DNA from: Niastella sp966212235
GTDB taxonomy: Bacteria; Bacteroidota; Bacteroidia; Chitinophagales; Chitinophagaceae
Direction: 5' to 3'
NCBI GenBank assembly: GCA_966212235.1
Contig: CBIHPP010000020.1
Span: 1-64,000 of the forward strand
Length of the DNA: 64,000 nucleotides
Numbering within the stretch: position 1 is the first letter of the stretch; the number at the start of each line of letters is the position of its first letter. A program made the translations under genes and the position numbers. Shown here piece by piece: positions 24,354 to 32,792 of this stretch. The notes beneath the pieces were generated by a model, which had not been told where the DNA came from, did not search any database, and saw only the letters and a program-made list of their open reading frames with translations.

Positions 24354-25609
24354 TTAATCTCAAGGACCTTCTCCAATTCAGCCTGTATAAGCAGCGCTGC
24401 TTTTAACTGGTCCAGGTATTCCAATTGCGTCATATTTATTGCTTCCCAGGCATCGAACAGTTCAAATAACTCTTCGGTGTTTTGTTCATAGCCCAATTGC
24501 ATGGTTTGAAAATTCCTGCGCAAGGCCGGTATGATCTGCGTTTCGTATAACCGCATTTGTTTCTTTTTTGTTTCAAGCTCAGCCCTGGCGGAGCTCGTTA
24601 TTCCCGCTGCTTCGTTCAGGATCATTTGCTGCTGGCTTCTCAACGATTCATTTTGCCATATCAGGCTTTCTGCCTTTGCCCTGTTCATTTTTGACGACCA
24701 TTTTGCCAGCGGCAATTTGACCATGCCCATTACTGAAAACTGGGCAGGCTGGGTGCTAAGTCCGATCATGTGATCGTACTTAATACCAAACTCCGGTTTC
24801 AGCTTGGCCAGCTCTGCGTTCCGTTGCATATTGTTCACTTCTATGTTCCGTTGCAAAACCTGTATATCGCTGCGCCGGCCTAACAGGAAAGCGGAATCAA
24901 GCATATCGGCGGGAAATTGCTTCCAGGTATATAGGGTGTCAACAGCCAATTCCTGATCGGTTTTCCGGTACATGAGGGTGTTGAGCATAATGCGTTTTTG
25001 TCGCATATCGTTTTCGAGCATCAGCTTCATGTTTTCAATATTGGCCAATGCTGCTTTTGCTTTATAATAAGCACTGATCTTTCCCAGTCCGTTCTTATAC
25101 CTTATTTCAGCGCTTTTGATCATGAAATCCAAAATGCGGCTGCCCTCATCAAGCACAGCTTGCCTTTTAAGCAATGTTACCCATTCATAGTAATTCTTTT
25201 TGGCAGCGTATAGCAACTCATTCAATACTACTTTTCGCTTTTCCGTTTCTACTGTCGCCATCGACCGCATCGATGCGGCTTCCGCTTCCTGTTTTTTACG
25301 ATTGGGGAACATCTGTTGGGCAGAGATCATGAAAAAGCCCATGCCTTCTTTCATCATGGCCTTATCGGCTTTTATTTCTTTCGTATTATACGGTGTCATA
25401 AACAAACCGGCGCCCCCTTCCGGCGGCATCCAGCTGTAGGCCCCTTTAGCAGCTTCATTAATAGCGCGCGCTTCCGCTTCATACATTTTCAACCCCGGGT
25501 TATTTTTCTCCACCGTAGTTAAAATATCGGGCAATGTCATGGGTGTTTGGGCTTGTAAGCCTGCCGCCATGTTACATATTATACCTGCTATGATTAATTT
25601 TCTGAACAT
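24350..25609 (-). CDS. cusC: TolC-family outer membrane efflux protein (CusC-like)
   Basis: A 419-residue outer-membrane channel of the TolC/OEP family. A signal peptide is visible (MFRKLIIAGIICNMAAGLQAQ, about 1-21). The repeated helical OEP halves are rich in Ala, Gln and Lys: LPDILTTVEKNNPGLKMYEAEARA near residue 27 and the second repeat SDIQVLQRNIEVNNMQRNAELAKLKPEFG near 245. There is no lipobox cysteine. It lies between cusA and cusB1 with a 23-bp gap and a 4-base overlap respectively, and forms the exit duct of the Cu/Ag pump. The residues of the periplasmic gate are not readable by eye. Confidence 0.92.
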   Translation of the reverse strand: MFRKLIIAGIICNMAAGLQAQTPMTLPDILTTVEKNNPGLKMYEAEARAINEAAKGAYSWMPPEGGAGLFMTPYNTKEIKADKAMMKEGMGFFMISAQQMFPNRKKQEAEAASMRSMATVETEKRKVVLNELLYAAKKNYYEWVTLLKRQAVLDEGSRILDFMIKSAEIRYKNGLGKISAYYKAKAALANIENMKLMLENDMRQKRIMLNTLMYRKTDQELAVDTLYTWKQFPADMLDSAFLLGRRSDIQVLQRNIEVNNMQRNAELAKLKPEFGIKYDHMIGLSTQPAQFSVMGMVKLPLAKWSSKMNRAKAESLIWQNESLRSQQQMILNEAAGITSSARAELETKKKQMRLYETQIIPALRRNFQTMQLGYEQNTEELFELFDAWEAINMTQLEYLDQLKAALLIQAELEKVLEIK

Positions 25610-25632
25610 AGTATCCTGTTAAATATTCACGT

Positions 25633-27570
25633 TTAATGCTTCGCCTCCAGCACATCTATCTTACCATGCTTGCGTAATTCATATTCTTTAGCCATTAAAA
25701 ATATCAGCGGGGTAACTAATAAAATATGGGTGGCGGAAGTAAGTACACCGCCTACCATTGGCAAAACGATCGGTTTCATAACATCACTGCCAACACCATG
25801 ACTCCATAATATGGGCACCAATGCAAACAGCGATACACACACGGTCATAATCTTGGGTCGCAGCCTTTTGGCCGCGCCGGCAATTACATATTCCCGCAGG
25901 TCTTCCCGGGTGATGGTTTCCCTGGAATTGCCCTTTTTCGCAACCAGTTGCTGCATGGCATCGTTCAAATAGATCACCATCACTATACCGGTTTCTACAG
26001 CAAGGCCAAACAACGCGATGAACCCAACCGCAACAGCAACAGATAAATTCACATCCCAGAACCAGATCATATAGGCGCCGCCGATCAATGCAAACGGAAT
26101 GGTTATTAAACTGAGAAATGCTTCGCGTGCAGAATTAAAAGCGAAATACATGGAGATAAAAATAATCAGCAATACCACGGGCAAAATCATCTTTAAGGTG
26201 CGTTCACTGCGGATCAGGTTTTCGTATTGACCGCTCCATTCCAGGTAATAACCTTTTGGTAATTTACTGATCATGGCATCCAGTTTTTCGCGGGCTTCGG
26301 TTACCGTGCTTCCCAGGTCTCTTTCCCGTACATTGAACAATACCGTACCGCGTAACATCGCATTTTCTGAATTGATCATCGGCGGACCTTCCGCAATGGC
26401 TACATCAGCCACTGCTTCCAAAGGCACCGGGCCATAATTCATCGTTTGAACCTGCAACCTTTTTAATGAAGTAAGGTTATTACGAAAGTCCTGACCAAAC
26501 CGGGCATTTACCGAGAAGCGTTGCCGCCCTTCCACAGTAGTGGTCAACTTCATTCCACCTAAAGCAATTTCAATGACTCGGTTTACATCATCAACGCTTA
26601 ATCCATACCGGCTGATCTCATCACGTTTAATATGAATATCGATATACTTTCCGCCGGTAATGGGTTCTACATACAGGTCCTTAATTCCATCAATGCCATC
26701 CAGTTGTTTTTTGATGGTTTGCGCAAATGCATAAATAGTATCCAGGTTTTGTCCGTATACTTTTACCCCTACATCGGTCCGAATACCGGTAGACAGCATA
26801 TTGATGCGATTGATGATGGGTTGCGTCCAGCCGTTGGTTACACCGGGTATCTGCAGTTTGCTATTCAGTTCGTTGATGATATCATTCTTTGTAATGCCGG
26901 GTCGCCATTCCGCCTGCGGTTTCAGTAGTATAATGGTTTCAATCATGCTGATGGGCGAATTATCGGTAGCGGTATTGGCGCGGCCTGCTTTCCCCAACAC
27001 ATTCTTTACTTCAGGAACGGTTTTAATGATCTTGTCCTGCACCTGTAAAATGCGTTTTACTTCGCTATTCGATACATCGGGCAGCGTAACAGGCATAAAC
27101 AACAAAGAGCCTTCATCGAGCGGCGGCATAAATTCACGACCCAGGCTCAACAGGAGGGGGATGCTAATTGCCAGTGCAATAATATTCACTGCAATCGTCG
27201 TCTTACGCCATTTAACGCAAGCCCGTATCACCGGTTCATATACCCGTTCCAACAGCCGGTTCACCGGGTTGGCGGTCTCGGGTCTAAAGCGACCTTTCAT
27301 AAAGAAAGAGATCAATACCGGCGCCAGGGTTACTACCAGCAGCGCATCTACCACCATGATAAAAGTCTTGGTGTAGGCCAGCGGGTGAAACAATTTTCCT
27401 TCCTGCCCGGTTAATAAGAAAACCGGCAAAAACGACGTAATGATAATAATGGTTGAGAAGAATACGCCCCGCGATACCTGCTTACAGGCTTTTTCTATTA
27501 TCTGTATGCGCACCAGCTCAGGGATCCGGTATTTATCCTTTCCGCGTATGTTGTTAAATAATTTCGTCAT
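25633..27570 (-). CDS. cusA: CusA Cu(I)/Ag(I) RND pump, C-terminal part (split gene)
   Basis: A 645-residue reading from ATG 27570, containing transmembrane segment 5 through the C-terminus (TM5-12) and the second porter domain. RIPELVRIQIIEKACKQVSRG follows the break, as in intact CusA, and INMLSTGIRTDVG holds the methionine equivalent to a Cu/Ag-binding Met of E. coli CusA. GGMKLTTTVEG is also conserved. The N-terminal part ends 4 bases upstream in another frame (TGA at 27575-27577). Together the two make about 1071 residues, the normal length. A one-base change in the AGCAAAGCGAAAAA stretch would fuse them. Either reinitiation makes two halves, or the gene is damaged or misread here. Confidence 0.88.
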   Translation of the reverse strand: MTKLFNNIRGKDKYRIPELVRIQIIEKACKQVSRGVFFSTIIIITSFLPVFLLTGQEGKLFHPLAYTKTFIMVVDALLVVTLAPVLISFFMKGRFRPETANPVNRLLERVYEPVIRACVKWRKTTIAVNIIALAISIPLLLSLGREFMPPLDEGSLLFMPVTLPDVSNSEVKRILQVQDKIIKTVPEVKNVLGKAGRANTATDNSPISMIETIILLKPQAEWRPGITKNDIINELNSKLQIPGVTNGWTQPIINRINMLSTGIRTDVGVKVYGQNLDTIYAFAQTIKKQLDGIDGIKDLYVEPITGGKYIDIHIKRDEISRYGLSVDDVNRVIEIALGGMKLTTTVEGRQRFSVNARFGQDFRNNLTSLKRLQVQTMNYGPVPLEAVADVAIAEGPPMINSENAMLRGTVLFNVRERDLGSTVTEAREKLDAMISKLPKGYYLEWSGQYENLIRSERTLKMILPVVLLIIFISMYFAFNSAREAFLSLITIPFALIGGAYMIWFWDVNLSVAVAVGFIALFGLAVETGIVMVIYLNDAMQQLVAKKGNSRETITREDLREYVIAGAAKRLRPKIMTVCVSLFALVPILWSHGVGSDVMKPIVLPMVGGVLTSATHILLVTPLIFLMAKEYELRKHGKIDVLEAKH

Positions 27571-27574
27571 TGGA

Positions 27575-28855
27575 TCATGATTTTTCGCTTTGCTGTTGCT
27601 GGTACTCGGCCAGGTGGCGATATGCATTCTCACTCATAATAATGCCGTTGTCAACGATAACCCCAATTGCCAGGGCAATGCCGGTTAACGACATAATATT
27701 TGAAGACAACCCGATAGCATTTAATAAAATAAAACTTACGGCAATGGTGATGGGTATTTGTATAATAATGCTTAAGGCGCTGCGCCAGTGAAACAGAAAA
27801 ATGATAACGATCACACAAACCACCGCCATTTCTTCCAGGAGCTTGTTCTTTACATTCCCAACGGCAGCCTGTATCAGTTCGCTGCGATCGTACCCCGTTT
27901 TAAAAGTTACTCCCTGTGGTAATCCTTTCTCTACTTCCTTCATTTTCTCTTTTACACCGGTGATCACTTTATCGGCATTCTCTCCGTAGCGCATGACCAC
28001 AATACCGCCAACTACTTCGCCCTGTCCATTTTCATCAAAAATGCCCAAACGCAGATCGCCGCCCATTTGAACAACGCCTATGTCTTTTACCCGAACGGGA
28101 ATTCCATTATAATTGCCAAGCGCAATACTTTCCAGGTCTTCTTTGTTTTTAATGTACCCCAAGCCCCGGATGATATAAGCCATATCACTCATTTCAAACT
28201 TGCGCCCGCCTACATCATTATTGGCTGCTTTTACTTTGTTCATTACTTCCATCAGCGAAACATTATAAAACTGCAGCTTAACCGGATCTAGCACGAGTTG
28301 ATATTGCTTTTCAAATCCACCAAAGGAAGACACTTCAGCCACACCGGGCACGGTTTGCAGGGCCAGTTTAATGTACCAGTCCTGCAAAGCCCGTTGTTCG
28401 CCAAGGTCCATTTGTTTGGCATCGAGGGTATACCAGAAAACATGTCCCACGCCTGTACCATCGGGTCCTAATGTAGGGGTGATACCTTCGGGCAACAAAC
28501 GCTGCGCATAATTGAGGCGTTCCAGCACCCGGGTACGCGCCCAATAGATGTCGGTATTATCTTCGAAGATCACGTACACAAAACTCATCCCGAACATAGA
28601 AGTAGCCCGTACGTTTTTTACTTTAGGAATTCCCTGCAGATTGCTTACCAGGGGATAAGTCACCTGGTCTTCGATAATTTGCGGGCTGCGGCCCATCCAT
28701 TCAGTAAAAACGATCACCTGGTTTTCCGACAGATCGGGAATGGCGTCAATGGGATTCTTCTGCACATTGATAAACCCCCAAACCAGCATCGCCGCTGCCA
28801 TCGCCAATACGATGTACCGGTTCTTTAACGACCAGGTTATTAATGATGAGATCAT
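27575..28855 (-). CDS. cusA: CusA Cu(I)/Ag(I) RND pump, N-terminal part (split gene)
   Basis: 426 residues from ATG 28855: MISSLITWSLKNRYIVLAMAAAML is TM1, and NPIDAIPDLSENQVIVFTEW is the hallmark start of heavy-metal RND pumps. Next come the first porter domain and TM2-4, with the proton-relay Asp in GIALAIGVIVDNGIIMSENAYRHL. The reading ends in a cytoplasmic loop right after TM4 (EYQQQQSEKS stop). A longer reading to GTG 28897 would include a dispersed repeat and is rejected. The break falls at a loop where a split pump could in principle fold, but intact genes are the rule, so a frameshift is the simpler view. It follows the DUF3347 gene after a repeat-filled 107-bp gap. Confidence 0.88.
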   Translation of the reverse strand: MISSLITWSLKNRYIVLAMAAAMLVWGFINVQKNPIDAIPDLSENQVIVFTEWMGRSPQIIEDQVTYPLVSNLQGIPKVKNVRATSMFGMSFVYVIFEDNTDIYWARTRVLERLNYAQRLLPEGITPTLGPDGTGVGHVFWYTLDAKQMDLGEQRALQDWYIKLALQTVPGVAEVSSFGGFEKQYQLVLDPVKLQFYNVSLMEVMNKVKAANNDVGGRKFEMSDMAYIIRGLGYIKNKEDLESIALGNYNGIPVRVKDIGVVQMGGDLRLGIFDENGQGEVVGGIVVMRYGENADKVITGVKEKMKEVEKGLPQGVTFKTGYDRSELIQAAVGNVKNKLLEEMAVVCVIVIIFLFHWRSALSIIIQIPITIAVSFILLNAIGLSSNIMSLTGIALAIGVIVDNGIIMSENAYRHLAEYQQQQSEKS

Positions 28856-28879
28856 GGGTAAAAATAATTTTAGCTGCGT

Positions 28880-28926
28880 TTCGACTTCGCTCAACACTTT
28901 GTAAGCCTACCCTTCGACTTCGCTCA
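28880..28926. repeat. dispersed repeat TTCGACTTCGCTCA, two copies
   Basis: The 14-mer TTCGACTTCGCTCA occurs exactly at 28880-28893 and 28913-28926, 33 bp apart, in the gap between the DUF3347 gene and cusA. This is a common interspersed word in many bacterial genomes. It runs directly into the heptamer array at 28927. Confidence 0.7.
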
Positions 28927-28968
28927 GGGCTTGCCCTTTGTCTTTTGCCTATTGTCAATTGCTTATTG
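28927..28968 (-). repeat. heptamer array CAAnnnn across the DUF3347 stop codon
   Basis: Six minus-strand heptamers, all starting CAA (CAATAAG, CAATAGG, CAAAAGA and others), are in exact 7-nt register. The first contains the last sense codon (CAA) and the stop codon (TAA) of the DUF3347 gene, so the array starts at the very end of the gene. Confidence 0.8.
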
Positions 28969-29571
28969 AATTTCTTCCTCCACACTGCCACATTCCATCA
29001 TCTTGTCACCGAAGTAAGGGTTTTTTATTTCTTTTGTTTCGCTTAACCACATAGCGCCTTTGCCATCTTGTGCCATGGGACAATGATCGTGGTACAATGT
29101 TTTGCCGCCACCAAAAGCTTTTGCCAATGCATACATGCCTGCACTCAACGAAACAAAATGTTCGCGCTGGTGTTCTATATCACCGGTGCTACCTGAAATA
29201 TGTTCAGCATTTTCTTTTAAACCCGCTTCCTGCTGATCATATAGACTTTTCTGTTCGGCAGTGAGCAGTGATTTATCAAAACCCTTTAAGCCCTCAAACA
29301 TATTTTTAGCAGCGTCGCCGGCTTCATTTGCTTTTCCGTTGGTAAGCGCATTTTTTAACTGCAGGTAATTATCTGTGATCTTCTTTATGTAGGCTGCCAC
29401 CGCTGCATCTACGTTTGTAAAAGAAGCTTTCACTACTTTTGCCCCGGCATTTTCAGCCGTATCATGGGCAGCGGCCGTTTGTTCTTCCTTTTGTTTTGTT
29501 GAAGCATTATCGTTACACGAAAACACAACAACCGATAAGGTTATCAAAAACCCGGGAAATAACTTTTTCAT
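28963..29571 (-). CDS. DUF3347-containing lipoprotein of the copper operon
   Basis: 202 residues. A lipoprotein signal (MKKLFPGFLITLSVVVFSC, Cys19) precedes a linker and a helical DUF3347 domain (about 55-150, VAAYIKKITDNYLQLKNALTNGKANEA). A conserved C-terminal metal-site-like block follows: HDHCPMAQDGKGAMWLSETKEIKNPYFGDKMMECG, with His, Cys and Met residues suited to copper. In other Bacteroidota this domain is found alone or fused to CusB adaptors. It probably hands copper to the pump (inference). It is the third gene of the operon, ahead of split cusA. The stop codon is part of a heptamer array. Confidence 0.88.
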   Translation of the reverse strand: MKKLFPGFLITLSVVVFSCNDNASTKQKEEQTAAAHDTAENAGAKVVKASFTNVDAAVAAYIKKITDNYLQLKNALTNGKANEAGDAAKNMFEGLKGFDKSLLTAEQKSLYDQQEAGLKENAEHISGSTGDIEHQREHFVSLSAGMYALAKAFGGGKTLYHDHCPMAQDGKGAMWLSETKEIKNPYFGDKMMECGSVEEEIQ

Positions 29572-29616
29572 TTAAATAGTTTTTTGTTTTAATGACGTTC
29601 TTTCAAACAGGTGTGG

Positions 29617-29949
29617 TTACATTTTATGAGTGCTGTCTGTATGTTTATGTTTGGGAGTATCCGCTTTCATTTTCAACATCATACCACACTTGGGGCATTT
29701 GCCAGGTTTATCGCTCACTACTTCGGGATGCATTGGGCATACATAGACTATTTTTTCAACGAGACCCATTCCACATTCGTTGCATTTACCCGGCTTATCG
29801 CTTAATACAGCCGGATGCATGGGGCAGGTATACGTTTTATGCATAGCCGTTGTGTCCATTTTGCCCTTGGGCGTTTTAGTTTTTTTATCCTGGGCAAAAC
29901 CAACATGCAGCATAAAGCAGGCTATTGCCAGCAACAGTAGCTTTTTCAT
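29617..29949 (-). CDS. secreted protein with two heavy-metal-binding (MHP..CPxCGM) repeats
   Basis: 110 residues. After a signal peptide (MKKLLLLAIACFMLHVGFAQ) come two copies of the heavy-metal-binding domain: YTCPMHPAVLSDKPGKC..CGMGLV (about 40-66) and YVCPMHPEVVSDKPGKCPKCGMMLKMK (about 68-94). Each supplies His, Met and Cys ligands. The same domain sits at the N-terminus of both CusB adaptors in this operon. A periplasmic copper-buffer role is likely (inference). The C-terminal tail is His-rich (PKHKHTDSTHK). The gaps are 45 bp to the DUF3347 gene and 104 bp from the HYC_CC_PP gene. Confidence 0.88.
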   Translation of the reverse strand: MKKLLLLAIACFMLHVGFAQDKKTKTPKGKMDTTAMHKTYTCPMHPAVLSDKPGKCNECGMGLVEKIVYVCPMHPEVVSDKPGKCPKCGMMLKMKADTPKHKHTDSTHKM

Positions 29950-30053
29950 ATACTATAAATTTTATGGTGAATATTATAAAATGACAGGAAGAGGCATATG
30001 TGTAATTAATGCCATTGGCCCAACAGATTGCCGGGCTTTCAATAAAGAAGGGA

Positions 30054-30446
30054 TCAGATACGGAAAATGCAATAGCGAATATGTATGGGGACCCCGGTTC
30101 GTGGAGGAGCATTGGATACGGGATATTCTTCGCTAACAGAAGAAACGACCGGAGTTATAAAAGATGGAAATGTGGTAATAACAGCTATACCAACCGGTGC
30201 TTCGGGCTGGTATCGGGTTTCCCCTTTCTGGTCTTTTTCTACCTGTAGCACATGATATTTATCCTCGCAGCAGCCATTTTTCTTGGTTTTCACCTTTTCC
30301 ATGCCGCACTTGCCACAGGTATGTGTTTCTTTTATGGAAAGATCCCAGTTCACCAGTTTGCCCATGCAGTAATGCAGGTTTACAGTGGCGCCTACCGAGG
30401 TGCCCAGGTAAAAGATGGCTAATATGGAAACAAGGAACTTTTTCAT
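30054..30446 (-). CDS. HYC_CC_PP family secreted protein (first gene of copper operon)
   Basis: 130 residues with a signal-anchor (MKKFLVSILAIFYLGTSVGA) and the three features that name the family: HYCMGK (His25-Cys27 region), the Cys pair NGCCED, and a late APPR. CGKCGM adds a further CxxC. The many Cys and Met fit metal or redox chemistry, and such genes often accompany Bacteroidota Cu/Ag pumps; the function is not established. ATG 30446 is preferred because upstream codons encode no signal. It heads the minus-strand operon that runs to 21749, divergent from a LytS/LytTR system. Confidence 0.85.
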   Translation of the reverse strand: MKKFLVSILAIFYLGTSVGATVNLHYCMGKLVNWDLSIKETHTCGKCGMEKVKTKKNGCCEDKYHVLQVEKDQKGETRYQPEAPVGIAVITTFPSFITPVVSSVSEEYPVSNAPPRTGVPIHIRYCIFRI

Positions 30447-30754
30447 GTCTCTGTAAAAATATACCGTTTTTTTGGAACCTGATTTATAAAATTCGGGCGA
30501 AAGGTTATAGAATTTGAAGGCAACGCCCCTATAAACGATCGATAATTCATTAAATAACACCAACTTACGACCACATTCCCTGACCCCAATTTATCAGGTA
30601 ACAGGCGAATCGATCCTGACAGGTATCAATGGCCGGCATTCCAATGGATCATAATTCATGTTTGCCACCATGCGGTCTTACTTCCCGTCTATACATTCTG
30701 TTCACCTGCCGATACAATGAAGAATATGTAATTTCAGCTTTATTTCTTTGTATA
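30447..30754. promoter_or_regulatory. divergent intergenic region, copper operon / LytS-LytTR
   Basis: About 308 bp between the two start codons must hold both promoters. I see no perfect TAnnTTTG element on either strand and no obvious palindrome, so the control sites remain undefined. A poly-T run (30465-30471) lies near the copper-operon start. No gene is seen. Confidence 0.4.
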
Positions 30755-31849
30755 ATGCCCTATTCCAGGATCTCTGACATATTAATACACTTATTTGCGG
30801 GGTTAACCTTTTTGACCCTGCCCCTGCTTTTTTTAAGTGGCCAGACCGGCACCGAGGGCGTAGGATCTATCATGTTATCAATCGGCTACTGGATATTTTG
30901 CCTCACTTACATTATCGTTTTTTATCTGAATACCTATGTCCTGATCCCTAAACTTTACTTTAAAAGGAAATATCTATTCTATATCGCAATTGTGCTGGTA
31001 TTGTTTGCCCTGGTTTCTTATGGCAGGCCATTTGAAGTGCTTTTACAAAACCACCGGCCACATTTCACACCGCCTCCTTCAGAAACATTCATGACCGACC
31101 ATGGCGTGTATGACGAACCAGGTAACGGCCCGCCACATGATCCGGGACCAAAGTCAATGCGCATTGATATCGTAAGCATATTTTTATACATCATGACCAT
31201 TGCCCTGGGCATGGCACTAAAGGTTACCCGTCAGTGGCGCACTTCATTGCAACAAATTGCCCGCGCCGAGGCCGATAAAGCACAGGCAGAACTATCCTTT
31301 TTAAAAGCCCAGATCAATCCGCATTTCTTATTTAACACACTCAATAATATTTACTCGCTCGCCATTACCAAAAACGAAAAAACGGCTGACAGCATTATGA
31401 AGCTGTCGAACATAATGCGGTATATTACGGATGATGTATCGCAACATTTTGTTCCATTACAGCTTGAAGTGGATTGTATCAATGATTTTATTGAGCTGCA
31501 ACGCCTGCGATTGAGCAAAAAGGTATTAGTTGATTTTACTGTAAAGGGTAAGCTGGAGAATAAAAGCATTGTACCTTTACTGCTGATCACGTTTGTGGAG
31601 AATGTATTTAAGTATGGGATCAGCAATCATGAAAACGCTACGATCACCATTCAACTGGTAGCCGACGAACGAAGCATTACTTTTTACTGTCACAATAAGA
31701 TCTTTAAACCCGCCGGCACTCCGCAACGCACTGGTATTGGTATTGCCAATGCTAAAAAAAGACTTGAACATTTGTATCCTAACAAACATTTATTGAATAT
31801 AACCAACGAAAACGGTTTCTTTTCCGTAGAATTGATCTTACTCGCCTAA
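30755..31849 (+). CDS. LytS/YehU-type membrane sensor histidine kinase
   Basis: 364 residues. Four hydrophobic spans in the first 150 residues (IHLFAGLTFLTLPLLFLSG, IGYWIFCLTYIIVFYL, YLFYIAIVLVLFALVSYG, IVSIFLYIMTIALGMAL) precede a His_kinase domain with phospho-acceptor motif AQINPHFLFNTLNNI and an HATPase end (FVENVFKYGIS, GIGIANAKKRL). There is a Pro/His-rich periplasmic loop (NHRPHFTPPPSE, YDEPGNGPPHDPG) between spans 3 and 4 that could bind metal (speculative). ATG 30755 begins just before span 1; the longer reading adds 42 residues without features. It is followed by its LytTR regulator after 11 bp. Confidence 0.9.
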   Translation: MPYSRISDILIHLFAGLTFLTLPLLFLSGQTGTEGVGSIMLSIGYWIFCLTYIIVFYLNTYVLIPKLYFKRKYLFYIAIVLVLFALVSYGRPFEVLLQNHRPHFTPPPSETFMTDHGVYDEPGNGPPHDPGPKSMRIDIVSIFLYIMTIALGMALKVTRQWRTSLQQIARAEADKAQAELSFLKAQINPHFLFNTLNNIYSLAITKNEKTADSIMKLSNIMRYITDDVSQHFVPLQLEVDCINDFIELQRLRLSKKVLVDFTVKGKLENKSIVPLLLITFVENVFKYGISNHENATITIQLVADERSITFYCHNKIFKPAGTPQRTGIGIANAKKRLEHLYPNKHLLNITNENGFFSVELILLA

Positions 31850-31860
31850 ACTGTTTCGTT

Positions 31861-32559
31861 ATGCAATTGAAATGTATTGCTATTGATGATGAGCCTTTGG
31901 CATTGGAACTATTACAGGAATATATTTCACGGTTTCCTCAGCTAAAGTTGATGCATACGTTCGATGATGCCATTTCCGCCGTTGAATTATTACGTCATAC
32001 AAAGGTAGATCTGCTTTTTATTGACATCAATATGCCAGATATTTCGGGTATTGATCTGGTACGCTCTTTGCAAGAAAAGCCACTGATCATCTTCACCACA
32101 GCGCATAAACAATTTGCCATCGAAGGGTTTGAGCTGGATGCCGTGGATTACCTGCTAAAGCCTATCAATATCGAACGGTTTACCAGGGCAGTACATAAAG
32201 CAATCGATTATTATAAGTATAAAAGCACACCTGCACAGGAAGATAATGACTGTTTATTCGTGCATTCAGAGTACAGGTTGGTAAAAATACAGTTGAGTGA
32301 AATTGACTATATCGAAAGCCTGGAAGATTATATAAAAATACATATAGCCGGGGCAAAGCCAATATTAACCCTGATGTCGATGAAAAAAGTGTTGGAGAAA
32401 TTGCCCGCTGATAAATTTCAAAGAATACATCGCAGTTATATTGTACCCGTAGGCAAAGTAAATGCCATTCAAAATAGAAAAGTACAATTAGCCGCCGGTG
32501 TTGAGCTGCCCATCAGCGATAGCTACGTTAATTTCATCAACACCTGGAAGAAAAATTGA
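31861..32559 (+). CDS. LytTR family response regulator
   Basis: 232 residues. The receiver domain spans 1-115 with acidic pair DDEP at 8-11, phospho-acceptor Asp in LLFIDINMPDISG (about 58) and conserved Lys in YLLKPI. A LytTR DNA-binding domain spans about 130-230 (YRLVKIQLSEIDYIESLEDYIKIHI, then FQRIHRSYIVPV). It pairs with the upstream kinase. These systems bind repeated 9-bp sites. The divergent copper operon is an obvious candidate target, but that rests only on position. Confidence 0.93.
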   Translation: MQLKCIAIDDEPLALELLQEYISRFPQLKLMHTFDDAISAVELLRHTKVDLLFIDINMPDISGIDLVRSLQEKPLIIFTTAHKQFAIEGFELDAVDYLLKPINIERFTRAVHKAIDYYKYKSTPAQEDNDCLFVHSEYRLVKIQLSEIDYIESLEDYIKIHIAGAKPILTLMSMKKVLEKLPADKFQRIHRSYIVPVGKVNAIQNRKVQLAAGVELPISDSYVNFINTWKKN

Positions 32560-32792
32560 CATCAAACGGGGCATTTCCTCGATACATTTGCCGGTTTCGT
32601 CTATAACATGATTGCAACTATTATTATAGGACCTATTTTTAGGTCATAGCAATTTTGTTTATACAGTGAGGTTACTATAGATTAGCTACAAAATCTTCTT
32701 TTCGATAGTACAACGCGACCAATCCGGCAACCTATTTACCCGTTGTATCGTAGAAGAAGATGAAATAATTAATTTCCAATAAAACCTTCTGT

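Noticed and set aside
28746..28991. 81-codon minus-strand reading with ERSRRVGLQSVERSRNA
   Set aside because: This is the translation of the dispersed TTCGACTTCGCTCA repeat, a frequent source of false proteins.
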